64,000 nt of DNA from Lithobates sylvaticus (Eukaryota; Chordata; Amphibia; Anura; Ranidae). This document shows positions 20,550-33,179 of the stretch, piece by piece. The stretch is taken from contig CM053028.1 in NCBI GenBank assembly GCA_028564925.1, forward strand, positions 628,735,064 to 628,799,063. The letters are read 5' to 3'. The position numbers and the translations under genes were made by a program. The first letter of the stretch is position 1, and each line of letters begins with the position of its first letter. The notes beneath the pieces are model-generated. The model made no database searches. It saw nothing but the letters and a program-made list of their open reading frames with translations, and was not told the origin of the DNA.

Positions 20550-23121
20550 TAAAAAAAAAAAAAAATTTTTTTTTTAAAAAGGTTCCTTTAAGTGCACTGT
20601 GTTCGGGGCGGGCGCCGGCCACAGTGCACTATGGGAGCGTCATGCCAATGCAATCCCGTGATTGCCGGCAAAACGCTTCATTTGCAGGTTTTTTTTATGC
20701 TTTGTGGCGCTATGCAGAGTGCCACAAGACGCTCATTGGGGCATTCTTCTGCATTGTGTCCTGATGGTGGATAGTGATTGGCTGGTCCATAGGATGTAGG
20801 GCGGTGCTTTTATCGGACCAGCCAATCACTTCCGGTTTTACGAATCACTCATCCTGGCTGCAGGTCTCTGAACAGGAGCAGAGGAGTCGACCAGTGAACG
20901 GGACAGGTAAGATTAGGAAACGTTTTAGGTGCTCTTAGACGTGCAGCAGGGGGGGAGGAGGGGAGTGCACTGAAGAGTTGAGACTTGAGAGGCACATTCC
21001 GGAGACAGTTCATCTGGGCTGCTACTGTTTAATGTGTGTCAGGTAGGGGGAGGGGCAGCCTGGCACGAGTGGATAATGCTACATGTTATGTTGTTCAGGC
21101 TGTCCTCTCCTCTCCTCCTCTCCTCATCTCCTCTCATCCAGCTGTATTTACATCCAGTCTGATAGCAGAGATCAGAGCTTCTCCCTGGCAGGGGGAGGTC
21201 TGATCATACTGGATGGTGACATGGTGCTGGGAGGACAGGAGATGACAGCTGGAGGGGAAGACAAGCCCTTCACTCTACACTGATCTGTGCTGGATCAGAA
21301 CACTGACAGGCAGATCCACCATCCCCTGATCATTAAATATCTCCATCCCATCCATCCATCCACCCACCCCATCCATCCATCCACCCACTCCATCCACCAC
21401 ATCCACCCACCCCATCCATCCATCCATCCACTCCATCCACCCCATCCACTCACTCCATCCATCCACCCATCCATCCATCCATCCATCCATCCATCCATCC
21501 ACCACCCCATCCATCCACCCCACCCCATCCACCACATCCACCCACCCCATCCATCCATCCATCCCACCCCATCCATCCACCCACCCCATCCATCCATCCA
21601 TCCCCATCCATCCATCCACTTACCCCATCCACTCAATCCATCCACCGCATCCACTCACCCCATCCATCCACCCATCCACCCCATCCACCACCCCCATCCA
21701 TCCATCCACCCACCCCATCCATCCATCCATCCATCCATCCACTTACCCCATCCACTCAATCCATCCACCGCATCCACCCACCCCATCCATCCATCCACCC
21801 CATCCACCCCATCCATCCACCCCATCCACTCAATCCATCCATCCATCCATCCACCCCCATCCATCCACCCACCCACCCCATCCACCCCCATCCATCCATC
21901 CATCCACCACCCCATCCATCCATCCACCCCATCCATCCACTTACCCCATCCACTCAATCCATCCACCGCATCCACCCACCCCATCCATCCACCCACCCCA
22001 TCCATCCATCCCCCCATCCATCCATCCACCCATCCATCCACCCCATCCATCCACCCACCCCATCCATCCATCCCCCCATCCATCCATCCACCCCATCCAT
22101 CCACTTACCCCATCCACTCACTCCACCCACCCATCCATCCATCCATCCACCCATCCATCCATCCACCGCATCCACCCACCCATCCATCCATCCACCCATC
22201 CACCCATCCATCCATCCACTTACCCCATCCATCCACCCCATCCACTCACTCCATCCACCCAACCACCCACCCCATCCATCCATCCACTCACCCCATCCAC
22301 CGCATCCACCCACCCCATCCATCCATCCACCCCATCCACTCACTCCATCCACCCACCCCATCCATCCATCCATCCATCCACCCCATCCACCACATCCATC
22401 CACTCCATCCACCGCATCCATCCACCTCATCCATCCATCCACTCACTCCATCCACTCACTCCATCCACCGCATCCATCCACCCATCCCATCCATCCACTC
22501 ATCCATCCACTCACTCCACCCACCCCATCCATCCATCCACCCCATCCACTCACTCCATCCACCCCAAACACCCACCCCAACCACCCCAACCACCCACCCC
22601 AACCAACCACCCACGCCCACCACCCCAACCACCCCCCCATCCATCCACCCACCCCATCCACTCACTCCATCCACCGCATCCACCCACCCCATCCACCGCA
22701 TCCAGCCACCCCATCCATCCATCCACTCACCCCATCCATCCATCCACTGCATCCATCCACCTCATCCATCCATCCATCCACCCCATCTAACTCACTCCAT
22801 CCACCGCATCCACCTACTTGTCAATCCATCCCTGCACACCCCTTCCTGCTGGTTGTGTATATCTTGGCTATCCCTCCTCTTTCCTATATGAAAGCAGCTT
22901 ATTTTTTGGTATTGTCCTAAAGCTGACCATACTCTGTCCAATCCCCTTTTTCACCAGACCATACACAATACAGTCTGTGCAATCTCCTGTAGATCTGCCA
23001 TCTACTAGGTAGTGCAAGAGCCTGCCCTGGGGCGGGGCGGGGGGGCGGGGGTGTATGTGCGAGTGAGGGGGCCAGGTCTGTTTTGCGCCCCCCCTAAAAT
23101 TTTGACCACCAGCCGCCACTG
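20426..23121. mobile_element. 2.7-kb insertion of unresolved class
   Basis: The unit I/unit II alignment breaks at 20425 and resumes at about 23125 ('attgatctttagatgag' in both). About 170 bases of unit II (62955-63125) are missing at the site. The right end, read in reverse, is CAGTGGCGGCTGGTGGTC, a CAGTGGCGG-type transposon end. The left end (CCATAGGGGGCGCATGGGCG) is not an obvious inverted partner. The interior contains long A runs (20480-20580), a palindromic 'gattggctggtcc' / 'ggaccagccaatc' pair (20776-20828) and a CCAT satellite. No transposase is seen. Confidence 0.55.
21338..22812. repeat. (CCAT)n satellite with CCAC variants, about 1.47 kb
   Basis: Tetranucleotide CCAT/ATCC repeats are mixed with CACCCA and CACTCA variants, giving a shifting higher-order pattern. 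All six frames stay partly open (a 534-codon His-Pro-Ser frame on +, Gly-Trp-Met frames on -), but this is purely a consequence of the repeat. Confidence 0.97.
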
Positions 23122-23647
23122 ATACAATTGATCTTTAGATGAGAAGTACCGTGGATCTGTCAGACTGGGAGGGATAAACCTCCCTTCTATTCCCATCCTG
23201 ATTCTAGATTTATTGTGGAGATCATCTCCTCTTTCTGGCTGTATAAATTCCCTATTCACCTCCTTGCACTGCACACACACCAAGTGTTCTACCAGGGATG
23301 ACCACAAGGTGGCAAAGCTGAATAAACACTTATGCCGCACTCACACATTGTTACAATAAAAGATCCTCCACAATCTCCCGCCTTATAGTTCTAATTAACA
23401 ACAATAATAATAAACATAATATGTACAAAGTATCAGCTACATACAAATCTGATCACAATCTCACCTCGGACAGCACACAGTCCTTTATAAAAGTTAGAAA
23501 ATGTTCCTAACATGGACATGTTTAGAACCTTGAACAAAATAGATTACCATCAAACGTGTAGTGAAAAAGTGTTTGAAAATATAATCAAGCGGCGCTTCAA
23601 AGCAAAAAAAAAAAAAAATAATTATATATATAATTGCCAACACACAA
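23122..23647. other. Unit I spacer continued
   Basis: Non-coding. 23125-23395 aligns with unit II 63130-63405, including 'gaccacaaggtggca'. 23425-23515 aligns with 63615-63715. An A run and a short AT stretch lie at 23605-23633. Confidence 0.75.
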
Positions 23648-23742
23648 CAGTGGAGAACAGGCAGGCGGGGGCCCCCACACACAGCGGCGAGCTCCAGGGC
23701 CCAGTCGCAAGTGCGACTGCTGCGACCCTGGTAGTTCCGCCA

Positions 23743-23745
<3 letters not shown>
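23648..23745 (-). repeat. Fragment of a CAGTGGCGG-type DNA element
   Basis: On the minus strand it begins CAGTGGCGGAACTACCAGGG, a typical transposon terminus. The opposite end begins CAGTGGAGAACAGG. It contains the palindrome CAGTCGCAAGTGCGACTG. No target duplication is visible. Confidence 0.5.

Positions 23746-23826
<81 letters not shown>
23746..23826. repeat. (TA)n microsatellite
   Basis: About 40 TA units. Tyr-Ile frames across it are artefacts. Confidence 0.97.
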
Positions 23827-23831
<5 letters not shown>

Positions 23832-24075
23832 AAATAACAGAAATATAAAATAATCCTGTATAAATAACACCACGTGAAATAATGTTGAAGTGAACACTTT
23901 AAAAGTCCATAAATAACTGTGTTTGAAAAATGAAACAATCTTCAAAGGAAATAAATCCACCAAAATATATCCAAAGAAATTATTTTCCAATCTTCCACCA
24001 CACCGACGTGTCTTGTGATCCCTCTCCCAATGAGACTGCACTCACCAGATGGTGTTGCCGTCCACTCTCGTGGTC

Positions 24076-24091
24076 GGCAAATGATCAATTT
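24076..24091. repeat. Target-site duplication of nested LINE, left copy
   Basis: GGCAAATGATCAATTT occurs here and exactly again at 25722-25737. Confidence 0.93.
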
Positions 24092-25721
24092 TTTTTTATA
24101 TAATCTTTATTTTGAAAATAAACATGTAAACATACATACAGAGCAAAAAGAACAAACAAAACAAAGGCCAGGTAGCAGGAACCATTGGTAACAAGTGCAT
24201 CGTGTAGCCATTAGGGATCTTACTCGGAGCGAGGGGTAGTTCATGAACTGCATGTGACTATCCGGCCACCAGGGGCGGTTCACAGGGATGTGTTTATTAG
24301 CATATCAGACCCGTGGTATGAGTTCAAGCATCTTTAGTCCATCCCTGGCCTCTCCGGTGGACCATGTCAGAAACGTGGATCTCCAATCGGAGACCTGACT
24401 TTAAGCCTCGGTTCCGGAGTCCCTTTTGCCTACTACGCTTAAATACTGTAGAGGGAACCTGCTTCGAGAAGAGAGAGAAAAGAATAAGGGACAGGTTAGG
24501 CAGATAGATTAGCAGAAAATGAGAGGGAGGAGAAAAAAGGGGGGGGGAGGTGTTCACATCCGCTGCTATGCTACTCCAATCTGAGTTGCTGAGGGGCATC
24601 CAGCGCTCTCTGGCATCCTAGTGTCCCTTATCTTACTGCTTCTGTCTCTTTACGTGGGAGGGGTCCCCAATGGTGGGGGTCCCGAGGAGGTATAATGTAT
24701 CCATGTAGCCCAGATGGCGTAAAACTTTTCGTATCTATCTTTGCACTTCGCCATCCACTCCTCCGCGGCCATGATATTATCGACTAGCTTCACCCATTCT
24801 GCTCGGGTGGGTGTCCTGGGCGTCTTCCAGTGAATTGGAATCAGCCTCCTAGCCGCATTAAGCAGGTGGGGTAAAACAGATTTGCTATATCTGCTGAGAG
24901 GAATGGTGGGGAAGTGCAACAGCGATTCCAGTGGGGAATCCGGAAGTTCCAGGTCCATTATCTGTTTAATCTGAGCGTGAATATCCCGCCAGAAGGGTCT
25001 CAGGACGGGGCACTCCCACCATATGTGGAGGAACGTGCCTCTGAGACCGCAACCTCTCCAGCATGTATCCGGCAAAGATGGGTACATCCTGGTGAGCCTG
25101 GTTGGCACTCTGTACCATCTAGTTAGAAGCTTATAACTATTTTCCTGCATTTTTGTGTCTACTGTACTGGAGTGCGTAAGTTTATACATGTGCTCCAACT
25201 GAGGTTGCGTGAAGACGCGCTGAAGATCCCTCTCCCAGTCTCTGATAAAGGTTGGCTTCTCTTCCACTTGCTGTGCCTGTAACAATTCATACAGTACTGA
25301 GATAGCGTGTGGAGTGGCTTCCTCTGCCATGCACAACTGCTCAAATGGCGAGGCCTGGGTGGGTGACCTAACTCCGTGTGGAAGGTTGGCTATGAAGTGC
25401 TGGAGCTGCCTATGGCGCCAGTCGTCCATTAGGAAGGGGCCGTACTGAGCCCTCAGGGTTTCTATGGGCAACAGTCCCTGCTCCTGGACAAATCTGCCAC
25501 ATCTGGGCTCCCCGTCCGCCGCCCACGTCCGAAAGAAAGACGGGTGTTCCCCTGGAGTGAACCAGGGGAAGCCGCCTAGTGGTGCCAGGGGGGAGGTTGG
25601 TCGAGCCAGCCTTCCTCCCCTGTTTAGGGCATCCCATATCGTCAGTGCATGGGAGGCTAACGGGGACACCAGGGTGGACAGGCCCCTGTGCTCTTTGGGG
25701 ACCCATGGGGCATGAGCCAAA
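24092..25721 (-). mobile_element. 5'-truncated L1-type LINE (minus strand)
   Basis: A 1.63-kb LINE 3' part flanked by an exact 16-bp target duplication. The T run at 24092 is the poly-A tail on the minus strand. The 3' UTR (24092-24649) includes a GGAGG-rich stretch. It sits inside the Penelope-like fossil, so it is younger than that element. Confidence 0.93.
24650..25721 (-). pseudogene. LINE ORF2 C-terminal part
   Basis: About 357 residues of the region after the reverse transcriptase. It contains ENSYKLLTRWYRVPTRLTRM, the Cys-His knuckle CWRGCGLRGTFLHIWWECPV and LLNAARRLIPIHWKTPRTPT near the end. It ends GPPPLGTPPT. The frame is open but lacks the endonuclease and reverse transcriptase, so it is a dead 5'-truncated copy. 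The first in-frame ATG falls in the flanking target duplication. Confidence 0.9.
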
Positions 25722-27624
25722 GGCAAATGATCAATTTAACCACACCCGGGTTATTGATACGATCAAGCCACGATCACTCTCTCCATATGTGAAAATATAA
25801 AATCAAAAGTGCTCCACATAGCGTGACTCAGTTTTAAAGAATTTATTTAAAAAATAACCACACTCACACTTCAAAGGTTGAACTCACATGTGATAAAGTG
25901 AAAATCAGCAAAATCAGCAAATCACAGCACATATCCACAGCAAGCATGAGTGAAAGATGAACTGGCAAAGCGCTCAATATGGTCACCCACGATCCAAACT
26001 CTGTTAATATAGATCTCACCACCTCCCCGACGACTGCTCCTGATATGGGTCCTCCTCATAAAAAAAAATCCCCAACAGTAAAAGTCCGGTTAGGTGAACA
26101 TCAATGGATCAGATTCAAGACCGCCAGAGATACAAACAAGTGTTCAGTGTCCGTGTAGCCACGCCCCTGACATGTTTCGTCATACAAGACTTCTTCCTAA
26201 GGGATTGGCTACACGGACTGACTGCTAAATTTAAATAGTGCCCCTTAGGTGATCACCTGATCACTCAGACCCAATGTGTATGCGTGATGGATCTACGTCA
26301 CGTCCCGTCCCCTCACCTTGCGTTGGTCTGCTCTCCACCCAGAGCTCAGTCTACCGCGCATCCATCACAGGGAACCCGCGCATGCGCACTATGATATCGT
26401 CGCACACACTATTTGCGCGCGCAACTTGAATACGCGGCCACGTACATAGCAAGGCACGCATCTCCTATGCGTCACTCCTTGCCTCAATGGTCCTGCGCAT
26501 GTCAATTGGGATAAGTAATTTATCATGGTGAGAATAGCCAATCATTCACAGGTAGCATCTCCTTTCTAACAAACAGAGGACGCCCCGGTGACCATACTGC
26601 ACCCGGCCATTGCATCCAATATTATCTTTAATACATTTATTACATAAAATATGGATCAAAACACTGCTAGTGCCATTTATATCTCACATTCTATTGAAAT
26701 ATAGTGTGGTCGATTGACTTTTATTTTAAAAACTGAACATTATGACCAAGGTATATATATTAAGATAAAAATGATTTCTCTATTATCTTAAAGATCGTTC
26801 AATTCACTCAACACATATATGTATAAGGCTAGATCAAACTACATATATATGTTAGTGCATGGATACAAAAATCAGTTAAAATAATTTGAATAAAAAAAAC
26901 ATAAAAAAATGTCCACATATATGAGAATACATACAGTATCTCAAATGGGTGGAGGATGATATCTATCTATATCATAGAGTCATATCAAGCCCCATAATTA
27001 ATGAGTCGAACCACCCCCTCATACAGTCGACATCGCATGATGGGAGTGAAGAGACGTTACATCCTCACATCTCTCTAGCTATATCAAAAATATCCATATT
27101 TGGAATTACTGTAACCAAATATTGGACATCAATTTATACTAAAAAAAGTGTGCATATAAATAAATAAAACATAAAAAATGAGAATAATACCTAATAAACA
27201 GTGCATAATAGCACTTATATTCACCCTACATACTATATATATATACAGTGGTGTGAAAAAGTGTTTGCCCCCTTCCTCATTTCCTGTTCCTTTGCATGTT
27301 TGTCACACTTAAGTGTTTCGGAACATCAAACCAATGTAAACAATAGTCAAGGACAACACAAGTAAACACAAAATGCAATTTGTAAATGAAGGTGTTTATT
27401 ATTAAAGGTGAAAAAAAATCCAAACCATCATGGCCCTGTGTGAAAAAGTGATTGCCCCCCTTGTTAAAACATACTATAACTGTCTTTGTCCACACCTGAG
27501 TTCAATTTCTCTAGCCACACCCAGGCCTGATTATTGCCACACCTGTTCACAATCAAGGCATCACTTAAATAGGAGCTGCTTGACACAGTAAGGTCCACCA
27601 GAAGATCCTTAAAAGCTACACATC

Positions 27625-28648
<1,024 letters not shown>

Positions 28649-28805
28649 ATTTAGGGGGCAATCACTTTTTCACACAGGGCCATGATGGTTTGGATTTTTT
28701 TTTTCACCTTTAATAATAAACACCTTCATTTACAAATTGCATTTTGTGTTTACTTGTGTTGTCCTTGACTATTGTTTAAATTGGTTTGATGTTCCGAAAC
28801 ACTTA

Positions 28806-29231
28806 AGCCCCATACACACGCGCGGATTATCCGAGGACCAGGTCCGTCGGACCATGTCCGTCATACTTTGTCTGATGTTGGTTTTGCGTACACACGGTCA
28901 GACAAAGTTGTCGGAAAATCCGATCATTCTGAACGTGGTGACGTTTGTTGCCTACGACGGGACTACGTAGAGGCTAGTAGCCAATAGCTTTGGTCTTGTA
29001 ATGTGATCTGAGCATGCGTAGCACTTTGTCCGGTCGGACAACCGTACACACGATCGGATTTGGTGTGATCGGACCGTGTTGACGGCAAATCTTTCCAGCA
29101 GGAGATAAGACTTTGTCCTTTGGACAAACCGACGAACACTGTCCGATGGTGCATACACACGGTCTGATTTTTCAACAACCTTGTCCGATCGGACAGAATC
29201 CATGAAAAAGTCCGACCGTGTGTATGGGGCT
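28806..29231. mobile_element. MITE inserted in Tc1 right inverted repeat
   Basis: Inverted ends AGCCCCATACACACG and CGTGTGTATGGGGCT are flanked by TTA (28803-28805 and 29232-29234). The split Tc1 repeat reads ACACTTAAGTGTG when the MITE is removed, which confirms the boundaries. A 3-bp TTA target is typical of PIF/Harbinger; TTAA with one base less of TIR is the alternative. The interior is rich in TCCGA/TCGGA motifs in both directions. Confidence 0.85.
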
Positions 29232-29298
29232 TTAAGTGTGACAAACATGCAAAGGAACAGGAAATGAGGAAGGGGGCAAACACTTTTTCACACCACTG

Positions 29299-29304
<6 letters not shown>

Positions 29305-29392
<88 letters not shown>
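29305..29392. repeat. (TA)n microsatellite
   Basis: About 43 TA units abut the Tc1 right end. No coding meaning. Confidence 0.97.
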
Positions 29393-29395
<3 letters not shown>

Positions 29396-29506
29396 GTGTT
29401 TACTGGATAAGTGGACCTGATAACGGAAAAAAATGTCAATCTTCAAAAATTATTGATAAAACAATTGAGGTCCACCTCAATGTTGAGCCCCCTAGGTGTA
29501 AGACAT

Positions 29507-29941
29507 TTATTTCATAGCAAATATCCAGCGAGTTTCTCTTTGGGATAGATCCCTCACCCTGTTGGAGCCCCTCCAGGATTGTTGGACTACATCAATTCCA
29601 CAGAATTGTATCAGTGAGGGGTCACGGTTATGTTTTTCCCGAAAGTGTAATGACACACTATGGTAGCCGAACCCTTTCTTAATGTTTGCTAAATGTTCAG
29701 CTATTTGTACTCTGAGAAGTCTTTTAGTTCTCCCGACATAAAAGAGTCCACATGGACACCACATGAGGTACACCACATGTGATGAATTGCACGTTATGAA
29801 CTCCTTAATGTCGAAGGATTCTCCATCCCTATTAGAGCATTTCTGTTTTCCTCTGGTGCTAACAGTCCTACAACAAATTAGAACCTTGATGAACTTACAC
29901 ATGATCTCCAAACCTGGAAACCGTTTTATTCCCATCATCAT
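29507..29941 (-). pseudogene. GIY-YIG endonuclease region of a Penelope-like element
   Basis: A 144-residue segment with SSHVVYLMWCPCGLFYVGRT, RVQIAEHLANIKKGF, VSLHFREKHNRDPS, WRGSNRVRDLS and ETRWIF. This is the GIY-YIG endonuclease layout of Penelope-like retroelements, with a Cys-rich stretch upstream (DIKEFITC). In the living family it cuts the target for priming. Here it is a fossil fragment without its reverse transcriptase. Confidence 0.8.
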
Positions 29942-29967
29942 TCTCCAGTGTCTGAAAGTTGTATTTA

Positions 29968-30300
29968 TTTATTTATTTATTTATTTTTATATATACTGAG
30001 TTCAATACATTTTTATTGCATTTTTGAAAAAAAAATAATGTATGCCATACAGCAACATGACATGTCAAATAAAGAGAAATCAAATGGTATGATAACAGTG
30101 TGGTCAACGCATAACATAAAACACGTGGTACCAACATGTAATATGCAATGACATCTAGGGACACATTTAGAGCTTTAGACTTTGATTGATTAACTTCTAA
30201 CCCCGAAATCCGGGCAAACCTGTCTAAGAGTTGTAGGAGATTTGGTAATGTGATATGGGGGGAGGTAACAAATAGAAGAGCGTCATCAAGATTATTTTTC
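29968..30300 (-). mobile_element. LINE fragment, internally deleted (minus strand)
   Basis: On the minus strand 30300-30165 encodes DDALLFVTSPHITLPNLLQL and ISGLEVNQSKSKALNVSL. This is the reverse transcriptase catalytic stretch and the segment after it. It then jumps directly to a 3' UTR-like tail with AATAAAAATGTATTG and a TAAA-type simple tail (29968-29990). Its sequence differs from the neighbouring + strand LINE, so it is a separate insertion. Confidence 0.7.
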
Positions 30301-30301
30301 A

Positions 30302-32602
30302 AACAAACGACACTGAGGCTATTTCCCCAGTTACGTTGTGGGCGGCCCACAAAGCAGTGATAAGGGGCAAAATCATTCAGCTATCATCCCGGTTAAAAAA
30401 AGAACACAGAGCCGAAATAGACAATCTCACCAAAGAGTACCAGGAAATCTGTAGACGTAACAAACGAGAACACACTCAGTCATCTCTTCAAAAACTAGAA
30501 GCAGCCAGAGTGAAGCTCAACTTGGCCCTCACTACCGAGGCTGAAAAACACCTCCGGTGGTCAGGGGCAAGGTTCTATTCTCAAAAGGATAAAATCGGAT
30601 CCAAACTGGCTACCAAACTCTCCCCCAAAACACGTCTTCTAGCATTCCCCAAAATACGTTTGCCTTCTGGCTCATTTACACAAAACCCACAACGCATCAT
30701 GGAATGCTTCCATGATTTCTATGCCTCCCTATATAAGGAAGACACTTCTGTCCATCCCTCCAGTATCACAGAGTTTCTCGACTCCATTTCAATACCCAAA
30801 CTCTCAACCGACCACATGAATCTTCTTGAACAACCCATTTCATCCATGGAGATCAAGGCAACCATTAAAAACCTCAAACGAGGCTCCGCCCCAGGCCCTG
30901 ATGGTTTCTCGGCGGGTTACTACAAAAAATTCTCAGACACCCTGTCGCCTTACTTGGCAAGATTTTTTACCTCCCTACAACAAGGATCTCCCCTGGATAA
31001 ATCCTTGAACCTGGCATATATCTCGGTTATCCCAAAACCAGGCAAAGACCCCTCAATGACAGGCAACTACCGCCCAATCTCCCTGATCAACAATAATCTT
31101 AAACTATTAACAAAAACAATGGCAAACCGTCTATCCTCATTTATAGCCCACTATGTCCACAAAGATCAAGCTGGATTTATCCCGAGGAGACAGGGCCCAG
31201 ACCAGGTGAGGAGGGCAATAGACATAGTGTCCCTTCTAGGCTCTCAATGGGACGGGGGACCCCCTCAGGAGGGATTCCTCCTTTCCATTGACCTGCAAAA
31301 GGCATTTGATACGGTCACTTGGCCGTATATTTTCAAGGTCCTTGAAAAATGGGGTATGGGCCCCAATTTCATGGGCATTCTGAAATCCCTTTACTCCAAC
31401 CCCAGTGCCCAAGTAAGATTGCAAGGCAGGTACTCAAACACGTTTTATATAGAAAAAGGCACCAGACAGGGATGCCCATTATGGCCCCTTATTTTTGCAA
31501 TCACCATCGAGTCCCTAGCAATCGCCATTCGTAGCCACCCAGACATTAAAGGGGTCACATGTGGCCCTCAAGAACATAAATGCGCCCTATTCGCGGACGA
31601 CCTACTCCTCTTTGTCACATCACCCCTCATCTCCACCCCTAACATTATCAAGCTCCTTGAACAGTTTGGGGTAGCCTCGGGCCTACGAGTCAATGTTTCC
31701 AAATCCGCAGCTCTAAATATATTGATCTTGCCGAACCTTCTTAAGCGCCTACAATCACATTTTCCTTTCACCTGGAGCTCCACTTCTATTCCTTATTTAG
31801 GCATAAACCTTACCGCTAGATTTGACACGTTATTCGCCAACAACTACCCCCCTACATTCAAGAAACTTGAAGCTAACATGTCCACTTGGTCCAAATATGA
31901 TCTATCCTGGCTGGGCAGGGTTAACTCCATTAAAATGACCCTCCTTCCCCGCCTCCTGTACCTCTTCCGATCCCTTCCTATCCCTATTATAAAAGCGCAA
32001 CTCCTACGGTTCCAATCCTCCATCCTGAAATTTATCTGGGGATCCAAAGGCAGACGATGCTCCAAGGAAACGCTTTATAGACTCAACACCCAAGGTGGTC
32101 TGGCCCTCCCTAATATTTGGTGGTATTACCAATCAGCGCAATTGGCTCAGATCTCTGTAGCCTATGCCAGGGGCCCTAAACCGGACTGGCTCCTGATGGA
32201 GAGACAAGCAACGCCGCAACACACAATAGATTACTTACTCTGGGCTCTCCCGCGACTCTATGAAACTATGGAACTATGAGACTCAGACCTGCAATATTAG
32301 CCCCATCCCTTTCTAAAACAATGTCATTATGGGACAGACTTCAAAAACACTCAGCCCTAACCTCCCCCATTCGCCCACTGGCGCACTTGTTCCACAACCC
32401 AGAATTTCCACCCGGTCAAAACATACTTGCGTTTAAATGGTGGTTAGACAAAGGTCTATACAGGATAGGTAATTTCCTCAATACCAGGCGGCCCCTTACT
32501 ATCGGATACTGTGTTAGTAAGTTGGAAATGCCCACCTCCGAAAGATACAGACTGTTTCAAATCACTCACTTCCTATGTTCTCAATGGTCTAACAATCAAG
32601 AA
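30302..32602 (+). pseudogene. LINE ORF2, 5'-truncated, left piece (split by hAT B)
   Basis: Reading starts inside ORF2 (DTEAISPVTLWAAHKAVIRG, corresponding to about residue 280 of the LINE at 11.6 kb). The reverse transcriptase is complete: GNYRPISLINNNLKLLTKTM, LLSIDLQKAFDTVTWPY, EKGTRQGCPLWPLIFAI and the catalytic FADDLLLFV. One frame change occurs near 32276 (the frame ends YETMEL and the next continues MRLRPAILAP). ORF2 then runs into the hAT insertion after SQWSNNQE. The endonuclease domain is missing. The rest of the ORF follows at 42225. Confidence 0.93.
32595..32602. repeat. hAT B target-site duplication, left copy
   Basis: ATCAAGAA, repeated exactly at 42217-42224. It is the 8 bp expected for hAT. 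Confidence 0.97.
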
Positions 32603-32612
32603 TAGGGATGGG

Positions 32613-32867
32613 CCCGGTGCTCGATGCAAACCCATGTTCGCATCAAGCACCGGGTGTTCGCTCGCTCGGCGAGCCCAGAACTATTTTGGCCGCTCGCATC
32701 ACATTTGTGTGATGCGAGCGGCCCCGCAATGCATTGCGGCCGGCGCAGTGCATTGCTGGCTGATGATTGGCCAAGCATGCACTGTGACCCCGCATGCTTG
32801 GCCAATCACAGCGCCGGAAACTCGGAGAGCCATAATTGGCTACAGGCAGGACACCTGTAGCCAATTA
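32613..32867. repeat. Chain of five hairpins at the hAT B 5' end
   Basis: Consecutive inverted repeats: 32613-32627 with 32640-32654 (15 bp, one mismatch); 32688-32703 with 32708-32723 (16 bp perfect, 4-nt loop); 32727-32738 with 32744-32755 (12 bp, one mismatch); 32764-32780 with 32792-32808 (17 bp perfect); 32833-32846 with 32854-32867 (14 bp perfect). Copies D (48025-48260) and F (50545-50790) keep most of the same chain with matched changes in both arms. A role in transposase binding or RNA folding is inferred. Confidence 0.9.
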
Positions 32868-32884
32868 CAGCTCAGGGGCTTTAG

Positions 32885-33000
32885 TACACGCCCCCTCATT
32901 TTAAAAGGCCGCCACGCCGTCGGCGCCGGTCACATGAGTTCCGGCTTTAGGAGAGATCAGGCTGATTCTGTGTCACTCTTTGCTAGATTCATATAGAAAG
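32885..33000 (+). promoter_or_regulatory. Probable hAT B promoter region
   Basis: ATTTTAAAAGG (about 32900) sits where copy F has a perfect CTATAAAAGG (50802) and copy D has CTATATAAGG (minus, 47986-47995). All three are followed by a GC-rich CGCCG stretch and then TTCCGGC. This looks like a TATA core promoter, with transcription starting near 32925. Confidence 0.5.
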
Positions 33001-33179
33001 ATTTGCTCTACTTTGCTAAACCATTGGCTATTTATTTGCTAAACCATTGCTACCTGTCATTGATCGTCCATTGCTGCTGCTGGTTAGTGTGTTTTTAGCT
33101 GCTGCTGGGGATTAGTCTGGTGCGTGTCTTACTGTTAGTACATTATTTCAGTAGTACCAACCGCAGTGCTGTTAGTACA

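Noticed and set aside
21287-22891. Long His-Pro-Ser-rich open frame (534 codons) and Gly-Trp-Met frames on the other strand
   Set aside because: They arise from the CCAT/CCAC satellite, which lacks stops in several frames. There is no promoter, splice or domain evidence.
23746-23826. Tyr-Ile repeat peptides across TA microsatellites (also at 8426 and 29305)
   Set aside because: Pure microsatellite translation.
29968-32602. Twin-priming inversion of a single LINE (minus piece next to plus piece)
   Set aside because: Both pieces contain the same reverse transcriptase region but with clearly different residues (DDALLFVTSPHITLPNL against DDLLLFVTSPLISTPNI), so they are two elements and not one inverted copy.
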